A DNA stretch of 64,000 nt from 39-52-133 sp035531075 (GCA_035531075.1 DATKTO010000014.1:26975-90974); one strand, 5' to 3'. Counted from the first letter of the stretch, positions 51,343-60,761 are shown. Made by a program: numbers and translations. The notes: generated by a model from the sequence alone, not told the origin.

Positions 51343-52619
51343 CACTTACCACCTTGGGCTGAGATCACGCCGTTTTGGTATATCAATCGGGCCAATTTTT
51401 CCTGGGGCGATTCAGCACGGGTTTGAGGAAATAATGGAGCCAGATCGGCAAACCCTGCGGATATAAGTGCAACCCGTTCATCCCCGTTGTCAATAAGGTC
51501 ACGCAACATTTTCCGATATTTTCCATTAAAACTGGCACTATCGAATAGACTTCTTGATGCAAGGATAAGATTAAAATCCCCTTGTCTGGCTAAAGCAGAA
51601 AAAATAGGGGCAACCAAGTGATCATCATTGAACCCAAAGCCGATACACAGCAACGTAGTTTTAGGCTGCCTGAGTGCATGCATCCAGGCTGAAATCATGT
51701 CGATAAAAGGACTCTGATAGGAAGCTTGATATTTGTCGTTACGCGGATAAATCAACAAGGGTGTTTCAGAATCTTTCAAGGGACGGCGAACAACGCGTCC
51801 CTCACCTTCCTCTAGCCAATCCACGGAGCCGTGCAACTTGTAAAGGTGCGCAACATTCTGAAGGCGCGTTTCTCGCTCCTCTGGCCCTGCACTACTGCGA
51901 ATGATGTCGTAATCGAACCATCCTGGACTATATGATGGTTTAGATGAGAATGAAAATCCATCAATGATCACGAAGCCTTTTTGCACGGCAGCCACTTCCA
52001 CGCAGCGGTCATAGTTGGTGGTAAAAACCTTGAGTCTGCCCAACCGGGGAGAACGACGTCCCAGACGTTCGAGCAAAATTCCGTGCAGAGATTCGATATC
52101 GCCAGACAATTCTGGCTTATCAGCAAAATTCGTCTGTTCATAGATAGTTTTTTCCGCTGCTTTTATGAATGCTTCAATAGGCGCGCTCTTAGCTTTATCA
52201 GCCGCATATTCGACAAAACCTTTGCAGCGCGATAGAAGAGCTTCAATGTCCTTTTTCTTGTCATTATAGCCAACAGTTGTTTTAATTTCGTCGAACTTGT
52301 CGTGGGATTTTTCACACTTATCCCACAGGTCTGCCATGCTGGGAGCAACTTTGGCATTTTCTTTATTCAGCGCCAACGAAGCGCCAGAGCCAAGCAGGAC
52401 AACGACATTTTCGCTACTCAGTAATTTCTCAACTGCACGATCAAAAAGCTGCTTACCCTGCTTGAGATCATCTTGTTCATTGCTAGCATTGTCTCCCTGG
52501 TACTTAACGGGAAGTCTTCGAGTTCTACCTTGATGATGAGCCTCTATCTCAACGAGAGGGGGAATATTTCCATTGGCAAGAATAGGGGTATCCTTGCCTT
52601 TATTGGTGTCTTGGCTCAT
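51342..52619 (-). CDS. SIR2-like NADase domain protein (defence)
   Basis: A 425-residue protein of the SIR2-like 2 family. NVVVLLGSGASLAL (GSGAS, residues 77-81), FTTNYD (199-204), LYKLHGSVDW (His 263, the sirtuin catalytic position) and CIGFGFNDDH (325-334) form the NAD-binding set, so it looks catalytically complete. I start it at ATG 52619, where GAGGA overlaps the mod stop codon, 11 bases after mod ends. It pairs with the following HerA ATPase. Known SIR2-HerA pairs deplete NAD or cut DNA on phage infection. Unusual here is the placement inside a restriction-modification operon. Confidence 0.88.
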   Translation of the reverse strand: MSQDTNKGKDTPILANGNIPPLVEIEAHHQGRTRRLPVKYQGDNASNEQDDLKQGKQLFDRAVEKLLSSENVVVLLGSGASLALNKENAKVAPSMADLWDKCEKSHDKFDEIKTTVGYNDKKKDIEALLSRCKGFVEYAADKAKSAPIEAFIKAAEKTIYEQTNFADKPELSGDIESLHGILLERLGRRSPRLGRLKVFTTNYDRCVEVAAVQKGFVIIDGFSFSSKPSYSPGWFDYDIIRSSAGPEERETRLQNVAHLYKLHGSVDWLEEGEGRVVRRPLKDSETPLLIYPRNDKYQASYQSPFIDMISAWMHALRQPKTTLLCIGFGFNDDHLVAPIFSALARQGDFNLILASRSLFDSASFNGKYRKMLRDLIDNGDERVALISAGFADLAPLFPQTRAESPQEKLARLIYQNGVISAQGGK

Positions 52620-52630
52620 CGGTAGTATCC

Positions 52631-54562
52631 TCAAATGCAAGTGAACTTGATGCCCGCATCACGGCACTGCAAGTCGAGGTTTGACTTGAGCGGGTCTGAG
52701 TTATGGAATACGCCGTCGATGACGATAATCTCGCGCGGCTTCATGTCTACCATCGGCTGAATCATCGCCTCGGTGAAAGTGTCCAGAACGAACAGCATTT
52801 TGCGTTGATGGATAGCAAACACCTTGCCACCCGCCACGTCCAACGTTTCCACCGGCGTGGACAGCTCCTGACCAAATTTCAGCAGTAGCTCGTAGAGAAT
52901 GTGCTCTACCACTGAGCCGTCTTTTTCAGATTTTGCAAACATCTGCATCTGCTCGGCCAGTTGCTCCGGTGTGTCGATGCCGTCGCCGCGCCATTGTTTG
53001 AAATTAGAGGGGCAAAGGAGAAAAGATTTAAAACCTAGATTGACTTCAGGTTTACTTACAAGATCATGCCCTTTTTCAAGTATGTCGATAACGCACGAAA
53101 TTCTTCTTCTCGAAATATCTGCAATCGAATTAAATCCTGCATCTCTTGCCGCAGAGCCTTCCAAGGTCGGTTCTGGCAACTGCACCAGTAGGCTTCGACG
53201 GTTTTGTTTGTCCAGCTGATTGGCTCGAACCACTGCTTCAAAGGTAGGGGCACTACCTGCAAAAAAATCCATGCATATGTCTTCCCCAGTTGTCGCCAAC
53301 TCAACCAGTCGCTGAATTAGTTGATATGGCTTAGGGTATTCAAAGATGTCGGCTCCAAGGAGGTCATCAACATGCTCGCGGCCAACTTGTGTGTCTGGAA
53401 CATCCGTTAGCACGGATTTGGGCGCATCGTTGGTCAATATTTTTTTCGAGTAAAACTTTCCATTCTCACGAAAGAAAAATTCCTCGATAATCTGCCCCTT
53501 GGTATCTACAATTGATTTCCCATTTAGCCAATCTTCGATCATTGATTTCATTGTCCAGCCAGCTCTTACTTCCACATCCTTAGCCAATTTCCCATTCTCA
53601 AAAACCATTTCTCCAAGAATCTCTACCCCTTCTGTACCTGGGAGCTTCCCCGTCAGGGTTTGGTTTTTCCCTTCATATCGAATACCCGCAGGAAACTTGA
53701 TCACAGAAGCAGGATGTCGACGATCAATTTTTTTGTTGCACCGCTCAATTGAGTGCTCGATTTCTGTACGCTTAAACCGTTCAAGCAAATCTTTGTTCCT
53801 TGCATACCCCACCAGATATTCGTGTGCTCTGGTTATCTGCCCTGCATTGATTCCGCGAGGTAGATGCCAAATAAAAGGAAGTAATGCATTCGACTCCCCA
53901 AAAACCTCATTCATCAAACAACGCAAGTTATGAACCTCGTTGTCATCACACGACACGAAGATCACTCCATCCTCGCGTAGCAGGTTCCGCGCGATGTACA
54001 GGCGCGGCAACATCATCGACAACCAGTTGCTGTGATAATGACCGCTTTCTTTGCTGTTCTTGCGGAAGAAGCCTTCACGCATCAGCGTGCCGTCGTCGGC
54101 CAGGTCGTTAATGCGACGCAAGTAGTCTTCCTTGCTTTCCTGAAAACGGTCTGGGTAGATAAAACTATCCGAGCCGGTGTTGTACGGTGGATCAATATAG
54201 ATCAGCTTAACCTTGCCGAAGTAGGCCTTCTGCAACACCTTGAGTACTTCCAAATTTTCGCCCTCAATGAAAACGTGCTGTGCTTCGTCGAAGTTGACAG
54301 ACAAGTCACGCTGCGGGCGCAGTGTAGCGGTAGAAGGGGTTTGCAGTACTTTGTAGGCGTTGGCCTTACCCGCCCACGTCAGGGCGTAACGCTCGCCACC
54401 TTCGATCATGGCTTCACCGCCCAATGCACGCTTGAGCGCGGCAACATCGAGCTGCCCATCGGAAAATGCTTCAGGGATCAGCGCGGCCAGTTGTGCGCGT
54501 CGCTCATCGGCGGGGACAGGGGAATTGGCGATACTGCGGTTGCTGTTGTTCTGGTCGGTCAT
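52631..54562 (-). CDS. mod: Type III DNA methyltransferase Mod subunit
   Basis: A 643-residue beta-class N6-adenine (or N4-cytosine) methyltransferase. The catalytic motif IV is LIYIDPPYNTG at residues 120-130, motif I (SAM) is ICMDFFAGSAPTFEAVV near residue 430, and motifs V-VIII lie between them and DPPY, the permuted order of the beta class. The central 250 residues are the variable target-recognition part. It modifies the island-bearing cell's DNA and supplies recognition to Res. It is the first gene of the minus-strand operon; the 200 bases upstream carry a divergent promoter region. Confidence 0.92.
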   Translation of the reverse strand: MTDQNNSNRSIANSPVPADERRAQLAALIPEAFSDGQLDVAALKRALGGEAMIEGGERYALTWAGKANAYKVLQTPSTATLRPQRDLSVNFDEAQHVFIEGENLEVLKVLQKAYFGKVKLIYIDPPYNTGSDSFIYPDRFQESKEDYLRRINDLADDGTLMREGFFRKNSKESGHYHSNWLSMMLPRLYIARNLLREDGVIFVSCDDNEVHNLRCLMNEVFGESNALLPFIWHLPRGINAGQITRAHEYLVGYARNKDLLERFKRTEIEHSIERCNKKIDRRHPASVIKFPAGIRYEGKNQTLTGKLPGTEGVEILGEMVFENGKLAKDVEVRAGWTMKSMIEDWLNGKSIVDTKGQIIEEFFFRENGKFYSKKILTNDAPKSVLTDVPDTQVGREHVDDLLGADIFEYPKPYQLIQRLVELATTGEDICMDFFAGSAPTFEAVVRANQLDKQNRRSLLVQLPEPTLEGSAARDAGFNSIADISRRRISCVIDILEKGHDLVSKPEVNLGFKSFLLCPSNFKQWRGDGIDTPEQLAEQMQMFAKSEKDGSVVEHILYELLLKFGQELSTPVETLDVAGGKVFAIHQRKMLFVLDTFTEAMIQPMVDMKPREIIVIDGVFHNSDPLKSNLDLQCRDAGIKFTCI

Positions 54563-54764
54563 GTTACGTCCTGATTTTATCGGTAATGAGTACCAATATG
54601 TCCATCAATAGCTTGTGCTCTTGGCTATTTTCTAGATGTTATGCACTTGGTCGACCACCGCACAATCCACAAGCGGCTCTATGTACACTGAAGGTGCAGT
54701 AATGTACTGTAATGTCCTGCATAATTCAAATGGATTGATTCCATTTTACCCGAGGAGCGAACAG

Positions 54765-55931
54765 ATGGCACGGCACTATTCCCCCAAATCGTTTTTTCGT
54801 CATGCGCCTAATGCCATGCTGATGAGGTATTTTGCCAAACAAGGCGTACTGGCTGAATACGACTTTAGCGAAGTATCCGAAACGAAAATCGAGCCAATTT
54901 ACCAAGCATGGTTATCCTTGCCCGATGCACAACGCGGAGAAATGGAGCGGGACTTCAAAGAGATTGACGCGCTGGCTTGTGAAGGTGGCGTAAAGGCGAT
55001 CATGGATGAGGCTGAATGGCATAGTGAGAACCTGGCCGACATACTCGGTGAGCTTGAGGATTTACACGAAAAAGCTTTTTGGGTTTTTCTCGAACGCCCC
55101 AAGTATTGGGCTGCCGCCAGTGCATTTTGCCGTGCCGATGCAATTAGCAGCAGCCAGTGGAATGAATGCAGGACAGTAAGCCATACAGCTGCACGGGTAG
55201 ATGATGCGGACATTCGAGACCTTGAAAAAATATTGAGCCATCATTTTTTCAACAAAGAAGGGCGCGGCAAGAATTGTACGGTGGAACCTTACAAACGCGG
55301 GAAGCTGGATTATTTCTTTGCCTACCCGGAAGATTATGCCCATGCCAGCATTGATTGGGAGGGCGCGACACTCAAGCGCACAGCCCGCCACCCCGCCTTT
55401 GAAATCATCTTTGTCTATTCGCAGGATGAAGGAAAAATCAGCCTCTACATGAAGGGCAGCAGAGATGCCAAGAAGGAAGTCCGGGCGCTGTTTGCCGATA
55501 CGATACTTGGGTTAGAGCTTGGCGAATTTGTCGAAGATGATCGTGTCTATGACCTCGCCCCGCTGCAAGACAATAATCCACCCTTCAAGTTTTCCCCCGA
55601 CTCAGGCATTCAGAGTGTTGCCATCAAGAAATTCAGGCTGGCAATCAATGGCACTAAGGAGCGCATCACCCTTGAGACGAACCCGGCTCATAACCAGAAT
55701 GCCATCTATGAATTGCGCGATAAATTGTGCGCAACCATTCCGCTTTCACAAATGACTATTACGCAGGTGGGTATCGTGGTTACTTATGCCTCTGACCCTG
55801 AAACAGGGAAAATCAGCACCCGGAGTTTCGACATAAACTGGCCGAATTCCTGTTCCTTAAAGCCCGATGGTAAAGATGCCACTATTCGCAAAATGCTCAT
55901 TGCATCCGGTATTGAGCCGCGCACACGGTAA
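54765..55931 (+). CDS. Unknown island protein A
   Basis: A 388-residue protein starting at ATG 54765, where GAGGAG is well placed (the frame stays open further upstream but lacks a site). It opens ARHYSPKSFFRHAPNAMLMR and contains ALFADTILGLELGEF near residue 250. Composition is soluble, slightly acidic. No motif I know of. Its stop is 8 bases before the next gene, so the two form a unit. It diverges from the mod-SIR2-herA-res operon and may therefore share a control region with it. Confidence 0.65.
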   Translation: MARHYSPKSFFRHAPNAMLMRYFAKQGVLAEYDFSEVSETKIEPIYQAWLSLPDAQRGEMERDFKEIDALACEGGVKAIMDEAEWHSENLADILGELEDLHEKAFWVFLERPKYWAAASAFCRADAISSSQWNECRTVSHTAARVDDADIRDLEKILSHHFFNKEGRGKNCTVEPYKRGKLDYFFAYPEDYAHASIDWEGATLKRTARHPAFEIIFVYSQDEGKISLYMKGSRDAKKEVRALFADTILGLELGEFVEDDRVYDLAPLQDNNPPFKFSPDSGIQSVAIKKFRLAINGTKERITLETNPAHNQNAIYELRDKLCATIPLSQMTITQVGIVVTYASDPETGKISTRSFDINWPNSCSLKPDGKDATIRKMLIASGIEPRTR

Positions 55932-55939
55932 TCGCGCAT

Positions 55940-56782
55940 ATGGTAAATCACTCCAACCCGCTGCAAATTGTGCTTGATCGAGCAGGCTATGCCGATCCGG
56001 CAAAAGGCGCTTTCTTTTTCTGGGATGAGGTGAAAGACTGGCCTGCTGGTGCGCTTGATGTATTGGTGACAAGCGGCCTCGTACAGCAAGCGCAACCGAT
56101 GGCGACCATTGAATGCGATGGTTGCGAGGAAAATTGCATCATCATGCGCGTGGAAGTTTATCCGGCGCAGGGAGATAAACCCGGACGGGCTTTTATTATC
56201 TGTGACAAGCCAGTTGACATGGGGCGCATTAGGGTCAGCTTCGACCGCATGAGACAGTGGCAGGTGACGGGTGGATTGATTGCCGCTGCGCTGGCTCGGT
56301 TGCTTGGATTGCCCAGGTCAGCAACCCAAGCGACTGACGGCAAGCAATGGAATATCGGCACGTTCAAAGGGAAGAAACATAATAGCCCGGTCGCACTGCT
56401 GGCCGGGGGCAGTCTCACGCTTGCGCTTGCCGGTCACACTGTCCCGCTTGTGGATGTGCTGGCCATTGAGAAAAATGCCCTCGCGCTCGACAAGGCCGCA
56501 CTGACCCGCTTGGTGGACAATCCGGCAGGCGATGCCGAAGCAGAAACCAAGGAAGCACGCCGCGAAAGAATCAAGGCGCGTATCCGTGAGGAGAAGGCAA
56601 AGGGAACCAAGGCATTCCTTCGGGTTGTTGCAGAGGAAGAGGGTATTTCAGAGTCTCGAATAAAGCAGCTCGTAAAAGACGACGCGCCTGTAGAAGAGGA
56701 TGAACTTAAAAATTCTCCTTGGGCAGATTTGCTAACCAAAACGAAACAGACTAGCTCGAAGAAACCCAGCACCAAGTATTGA
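55940..56782 (+). CDS. Unknown island protein B with a C-terminal HTH-like segment
   Basis: A 280-residue protein. The N-terminal half contains CDGCEENCIIMRVEVYP (three to four Cys, possibly a metal site); the middle contains SVDM/RISFDRMRQWQ-type text and the C-terminal part (about residues 205-245) has KEARRERIKARIREEKAKGT followed by EEEGISESRIKQLV, which looks like a helix-turn-helix. It is unrecognised as a family. The close coupling to protein A suggests a two-protein function, possibly replication, regulation or defence within the island. Confidence 0.6.
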   Translation: MVNHSNPLQIVLDRAGYADPAKGAFFFWDEVKDWPAGALDVLVTSGLVQQAQPMATIECDGCEENCIIMRVEVYPAQGDKPGRAFIICDKPVDMGRIRVSFDRMRQWQVTGGLIAAALARLLGLPRSATQATDGKQWNIGTFKGKKHNSPVALLAGGSLTLALAGHTVPLVDVLAIEKNALALDKAALTRLVDNPAGDAEAETKEARRERIKARIREEKAKGTKAFLRVVAEEEGISESRIKQLVKDDAPVEEDELKNSPWADLLTKTKQTSSKKPSTKY

Positions 56783-56879
56783 CGCGGCTTACAGCCTGAT
56801 GAACTAGACAGGTTGCGAGACAGTCCCCTAGCTAGTTCCCAATCGCGGCATGTTCAACAACACCCAAAGGGGTACAAAC

Positions 56880-57122
56880 ATGCTGCCTACCATCCTACGG
56901 CTTCCTGCCGTTAAATCTGAATCCGGTCTTTCCCGCTCGACGGTCTATCTTCGCATTTCGCAAGGGCTATGGACAAAACCCATAAGCCTCGGCGCGCGGG
57001 CGGTGGGCTGGCCTTCCAGCGAAGTGGTGGCGATCAACGGGGCGCGCATTGCCGGGAAAACTGACAAGGAAATTCGCGCACTGGTGATGAAGTTGGAAGC
57101 GGCTCGCAAGACTGCCGCGTAA
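56880..57122 (+). CDS. AlpA-like phage-type regulator
   Basis: An 80-residue protein starting at ATG 56880 behind AAAGGGG. LRLPAVKSESGLSRSTVYLR is the MerR-like winged HTH of AlpA/excisionase-type regulators, followed by ISLGARAVGWPSSEVVA (the characteristic GxRAVGW wing). In cryptic prophages and P4-like islands these proteins activate integrase or excision genes. It lies just ahead of a recombination module. Confidence 0.85.
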   Translation: MLPTILRLPAVKSESGLSRSTVYLRISQGLWTKPISLGARAVGWPSSEVVAINGARIAGKTDKEIRALVMKLEAARKTAA

Positions 57123-57132
57123 GGGGTTCGCG

Positions 57133-57711
57133 ATGAGCCAAAACCGTGATGCACCAGCTTACCAAGAATATGCGGCAACTATCTTGGCACAGCTACCCTT
57201 CCGCACCATGACGCTACAGGATCGTGGCTTGCTTTACACGATGCGCCTTGAGTGTTGGGTAAATGTGCGGCTCCCACACAACCACAACGACTTGGCAAAA
57301 GTTTTAGGATTGCCCGTTGCCGAAGTTGCCGGTTCGCTTGCCGCCGTGATGCCGTTCTTTGAAGTTGTGGACGGCTTCATTATCAGCACTGAGCTGGAGA
57401 ATTATCGGGCGCACTTGGAAGAGCGGAAGAGCAAGCAAAGCCACGGCGGGAAGCGTGGTTCAGCCATCACAAACGGCAAGCGCAATCGCCCTGTCAAGGC
57501 CGTGGATATTGGGGTTTCGAGTACCCCGTCGAGTACCTCGCGGCTACCCCGTCGAGGTGGAGGCGAGTCCTTAGTCAAGTCAAGAACAGAAAAACCAAGT
57601 CAAAACCAGCCTCCAGAGAGAGGAGTTGTTATTGATCCATTTGTTACTGACTATGAAGCTGCTGAGAGTTGCACTGCGGATGCTTATGCCAGAGCAAGCG
57701 GGGGCGGCTAA
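57133..57711 (+). CDS. Island protein resembling phage replication-associated proteins (DUF1376-like)
   Basis: A 192-residue protein. The N-terminal part (TMTLQDRGLLYTMRLECWVN followed by LAKVLGLPVAEV) resembles the helical segment of DUF1376-type phage proteins. The C-terminal third is low-complexity, rich in Ser, Arg and Gly. It begins 10 bases after the AlpA-like gene. A role in replication or recombination of the island is plausible but unproven. Confidence 0.55.
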   Translation: MSQNRDAPAYQEYAATILAQLPFRTMTLQDRGLLYTMRLECWVNVRLPHNHNDLAKVLGLPVAEVAGSLAAVMPFFEVVDGFIISTELENYRAHLEERKSKQSHGGKRGSAITNGKRNRPVKAVDIGVSSTPSSTSRLPRRGGGESLVKSRTEKPSQNQPPERGVVIDPFVTDYEAAESCTADAYARASGGG

Positions 57712-57716
57712 CTATT

Positions 57717-58187
57717 ATGAGTAAACGCCACCCAAACCACTGCCACGTCAAAATCCATCGCAACTACTCCGTGGAAGAAATTGCCGACCTGTTTGGTACT
57801 CACAAAAACACGGTGAGGAATTGGCATAAAAATGGGCTAGCGTCGATTGATGACAGAAAGCCGATGCTGTTTTACGGTCAGACGCTGGCTACCTTCCTTC
57901 AGGCGAAAAGGGTAAAGAATAAGCGGCCATGCAAGCTAGGTGAAATTTATTGCGTCCGCTGCCGTGCTCCGAAAGTGCCAGCCGGTGACATGGCCGAATA
58001 TCAGCCTGTCACTGCCACGGTCGGCAACTTGGTGGCGATCTGCCCTGACTGTGAATTGATGATGAATCGGCGCATCAGCATTTCCAAGCTGGAGCAGTTT
58101 CGCAGCCAAATGGACATCACGCTACCGCAAGCACTGCAACACATAGCTGAGAGCAACCAACCTACCGTAAATAGTGACTTGAGATAG
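57717..58187 (+). CDS. HTH and zinc-ribbon protein next to tyrosine recombinase
   Basis: A 156-residue protein from ATG 57717. NYSVEEIADLFGTHKNTVRN is a clear helix-turn-helix at about residues 16-35. IYCVRCRAPK and AICPDCELMMNRR supply two CxxC pairs about 40 residues apart, suggesting a zinc ribbon. It is 11 bases upstream of a tyrosine recombinase. Small DNA-binding proteins in this position are candidates for recombination directionality or target-site factors. Confidence 0.7.
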   Translation: MSKRHPNHCHVKIHRNYSVEEIADLFGTHKNTVRNWHKNGLASIDDRKPMLFYGQTLATFLQAKRVKNKRPCKLGEIYCVRCRAPKVPAGDMAEYQPVTATVGNLVAICPDCELMMNRRISISKLEQFRSQMDITLPQALQHIAESNQPTVNSDLR

Positions 58188-58198
58188 GGAGAAAAAAC

Positions 58199-59344
58199 AT
58201 GACGACACACAATGCCAAAAACGAGAGAATCAAGCGCAAATACTTCGCGTATTTAAAAGAAGCCATGCGACATAGCGAGCCGACCGTGGACGCGGTGGCG
58301 AAGGCGCTCAACAGGTTTGAGGTCTATGGCAAGCATCGTGACTTCAAGACCTTTCACTTTGAACAGGCGGTCGGGTTCAAGAAGCACCTTGCCGAGCAAA
58401 AGGCGAAACTGTCCGGGGAGAAACTGAGCAAGGCGACGCTGCACGCCACCCTCAACCAGCTCAAACAATTCTTCCAGTGGTTATCGAGGGAAACCGGCTA
58501 CAAGTCCAGCATCAAGTATTCGGATGCAGAGTATTTCAACTTATCTGAAAAAGACACACGCATCGCCACGGCCAAGCGGGAGCAACGATCACCCACGATG
58601 GCGCAGATCAAGCACGTCATTACCTCAATGCCAACCAGCACGGAACTGGAACAGCGCAACCGGGCGCTTGTTGCTTTCACATTACTTACCGGCGCACGGG
58701 ATAGCGCCATTGCATCAGCGAAACTGAAGCACATTGACTTGCTCTCGGGTAGTTTCTATCAAGATGCGCGAGACGTAAAAACCAAATTCAGCAAAACTTT
58801 CACCACCACCTTCTTTCCGGTGGGCGATGGAATTATTGAGATAGTCGTGGACTGGGTGAACTATCTGCGTGATGTGTTGCTTTGGGGTAATGACGATCCC
58901 GTTTTTCCATCTACGCGCATCGCTTATGGTGCATCCAAACAATTTGAAGTTGTCGGGCTTGAGCGTAGTCATTGGAGCAATGCGTCTCCGATACGAACCA
59001 TTTTCAAAGAAGCATTTACCAATGCCGGACTGCCTTATTTCAACCCGCACAGCTTTAGAAACACACTAGTCCAGTTTGGCGAAATCACTTGTAAAACACC
59101 GGAAGAATTCAAGGCATGGAGCCAGAACCTCGGACATGACAAAGTGATGACGACATTTCTGAACTATGGCGAAGTGGCGTATCAGCGCCAGGGGGAAATC
59201 ATTCGAGGCTTGGCAACACCGCAACAGGCAGCGCAGTCTGGAGCTGACGAAATCGCTGCGGCAGTGTTCAAAATGTTACGCGAGTCCAGTGTGGACATGC
59301 AGGCTAGGAGCCTGTCGGACTTCGCTCGTAACTCATTGATTTAA
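58199..59344 (+). CDS. Tyrosine recombinase
   Basis: A 381-residue site-specific recombinase with no P4-type arm domain. A SAM-like core-binding domain spans about residues 10-110. The catalytic domain carries LLTGARDSAIASAKL (Arg), HSFRNTLVQFG (His-x-x-Arg), LGHDKVMTTFLNYGEV (His and Tyr). Its position at the end of a coupled trio and beside a gene-free repeat region suggests a second, independent mobile module. The C-terminal 60 residues are an extension of unknown role. Confidence 0.88.
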   Translation: MTTHNAKNERIKRKYFAYLKEAMRHSEPTVDAVAKALNRFEVYGKHRDFKTFHFEQAVGFKKHLAEQKAKLSGEKLSKATLHATLNQLKQFFQWLSRETGYKSSIKYSDAEYFNLSEKDTRIATAKREQRSPTMAQIKHVITSMPTSTELEQRNRALVAFTLLTGARDSAIASAKLKHIDLLSGSFYQDARDVKTKFSKTFTTTFFPVGDGIIEIVVDWVNYLRDVLLWGNDDPVFPSTRIAYGASKQFEVVGLERSHWSNASPIRTIFKEAFTNAGLPYFNPHSFRNTLVQFGEITCKTPEEFKAWSQNLGHDKVMTTFLNYGEVAYQRQGEIIRGLATPQQAAQSGADEIAAAVFKMLRESSVDMQARSLSDFARNSLI

Positions 59345-60761
59345 TTGACATGAACATTATTCGAGTAAATAAAAATATTTAATATAATCAATGACTTGCG
59401 TTCATGCAAAGCCTAAAGCCCGACAGTCTGCTAGATGAGCTGCACTAATATCGTAAAATAATCGAGCAGAATATTTACGCCGCATCTATAACCTTGTCTG
59501 ATTGTGTGGATGGCTAACCATCCACATCTGACCGCTCAGTCACGGCGCTTGCAAAAAACCCGCAAGCCCCGCGCCATCGCTATCGCGCTGGCATCGGACA
59601 GAGCGCAGAAGGCGATGAAACTGCCCTCTGCTTTAGCTCCGTAGCCAAGTGTGTCCGCTCCGTTGCCGCAGCCGCTTCACGCCGTCGCGCTTCATGGCTA
59701 TGCATGAGACCGCTACGCCATCAAGCGCTCGCCGTTCGCAGGCTGCTGGTGCAGTGGTAGCCTGAACGTGCCGCGCCCTCACATCGTTCTGGGCAAGGCG
59801 TTGTCGGCTGCGCCGGTTATGTGTGTGGCGGTATCCAACATAACGGCGTCTTATGCGAAGCGCAAGCGCCGGAAAACTCCCGCCCTTCGGGTTCGCACAA
59901 GAGACCGTTATGTCTTGCGCCCTGCGGGTAAATGCCGCCACACAAGTCAAGGTCAGCGTCCATCTCCTTCGTCGAGGGTCAGCAAAACGGGGCTGGTGTT
60001 GCGTCGCCCCTTCGCTTTTTGCTGCTCGGTCGTGCCGGTCTATGTCTTGTCTTGTTGTGGTCGCTTCGCGGCTTATGTGGGGGGCGCTTTCCCGCTAACG
60101 CCCCCCATCCCCCCAGCGGCCAAGTTAAGCAAAGGCATGGCCGCACCCGTCCGCACTGCCACCCCTTGCCTTGGGCAAACCTGCATCCCCGCGCACGGTC
60201 CACTGGCTTGCGCCCTGCATCGCCCGCTGGTTCGCGCAGAGACGGGCAAGGCGAGGCAATGCTTATTCGGTCGGCTACGCCGCTTTGGTTTGTTTTTGTG
60301 AGGCGTGGTCGCTGCGCGGTATCGTTCACAGCGGAAGTGCATTTTGTTTATCGCGGCAACGTCACGGTGCAGGCATGAACCAAGTGCGCCTTCACCGTCA
60401 CGCCACTGCTGCCGTGCGCGGGTCGTGCGCGTCAACAAAAAAACCATGCCGGACAAAACCCCCGGCACCGGCTTTTTCATTGCCACGCACCACCCTGAGA
60501 GTCAGGCTTGGTCGCTGCGCGTTCTGTCTTTTTATCCCCCCCACCCAGCGAATCAGGTCGCGCTGCGCTGCTCCTTTCCCGCTCATCCTGCCATGCTTCC
60601 CGTCCGCCCCAAGGGACTCCCGTCATTACTTTCCTAAAAGATAAGGTATATTGATGGATGCGTTTATGAATGACGGCTTTTTGACAGTGGGGTACGAGGC
60701 GTGACCGTCCGCTGCGTACCATGAGCCGATGTTCAAGCTGTGCAGCGCGACCGTCTCCTGT
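59345..60761. other. Gene-free, GC-rich block
   Basis: About 1.4 kb with no convincing gene. The first 150 bases are AT-rich; from about 59,500 to 60,640 the block is clearly richer in G and C than the genes around it. All frames give Cys/Arg/Pro-rich shadow proteins on both strands without family features. It holds hairpins: GCCGGTTATGT/ACATAACGGC (59812-59847), GGGGGGCG/CGCCCCCC (60079-60106) and a GCCGG...CCGGC stem before a T-run near 60450-60480. An inverted repeat CCGTCATT/AATGACGG followed by CTTTTT lies at 60620-60682. It could be an origin-like, structural or RNA-encoding element. Confidence 0.45.

Noticed and set aside
59812..59847. Possible integron attC-like site (TTATGT/ACATAA stem)
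   Set aside because: The cores do not fit the attC consensus GTTRRRY and RYYYAAC, and no integron integrase or gene-cassette array is present.
60652..60702. A tiny open frame (16 codons, starting MDAFMNDGF) behind AAGGT
   Set aside because: Too short to support; it overlaps an inverted repeat with T-run that looks like a terminator.
59633..60722. Many 80-160-residue open frames on both strands of the GC-rich block
   Set aside because: Long frames are expected by chance in GC-rich DNA. All are Cys/Arg/Pro-rich, overlap one another, and none shows a ribosome binding site with family-like residues.
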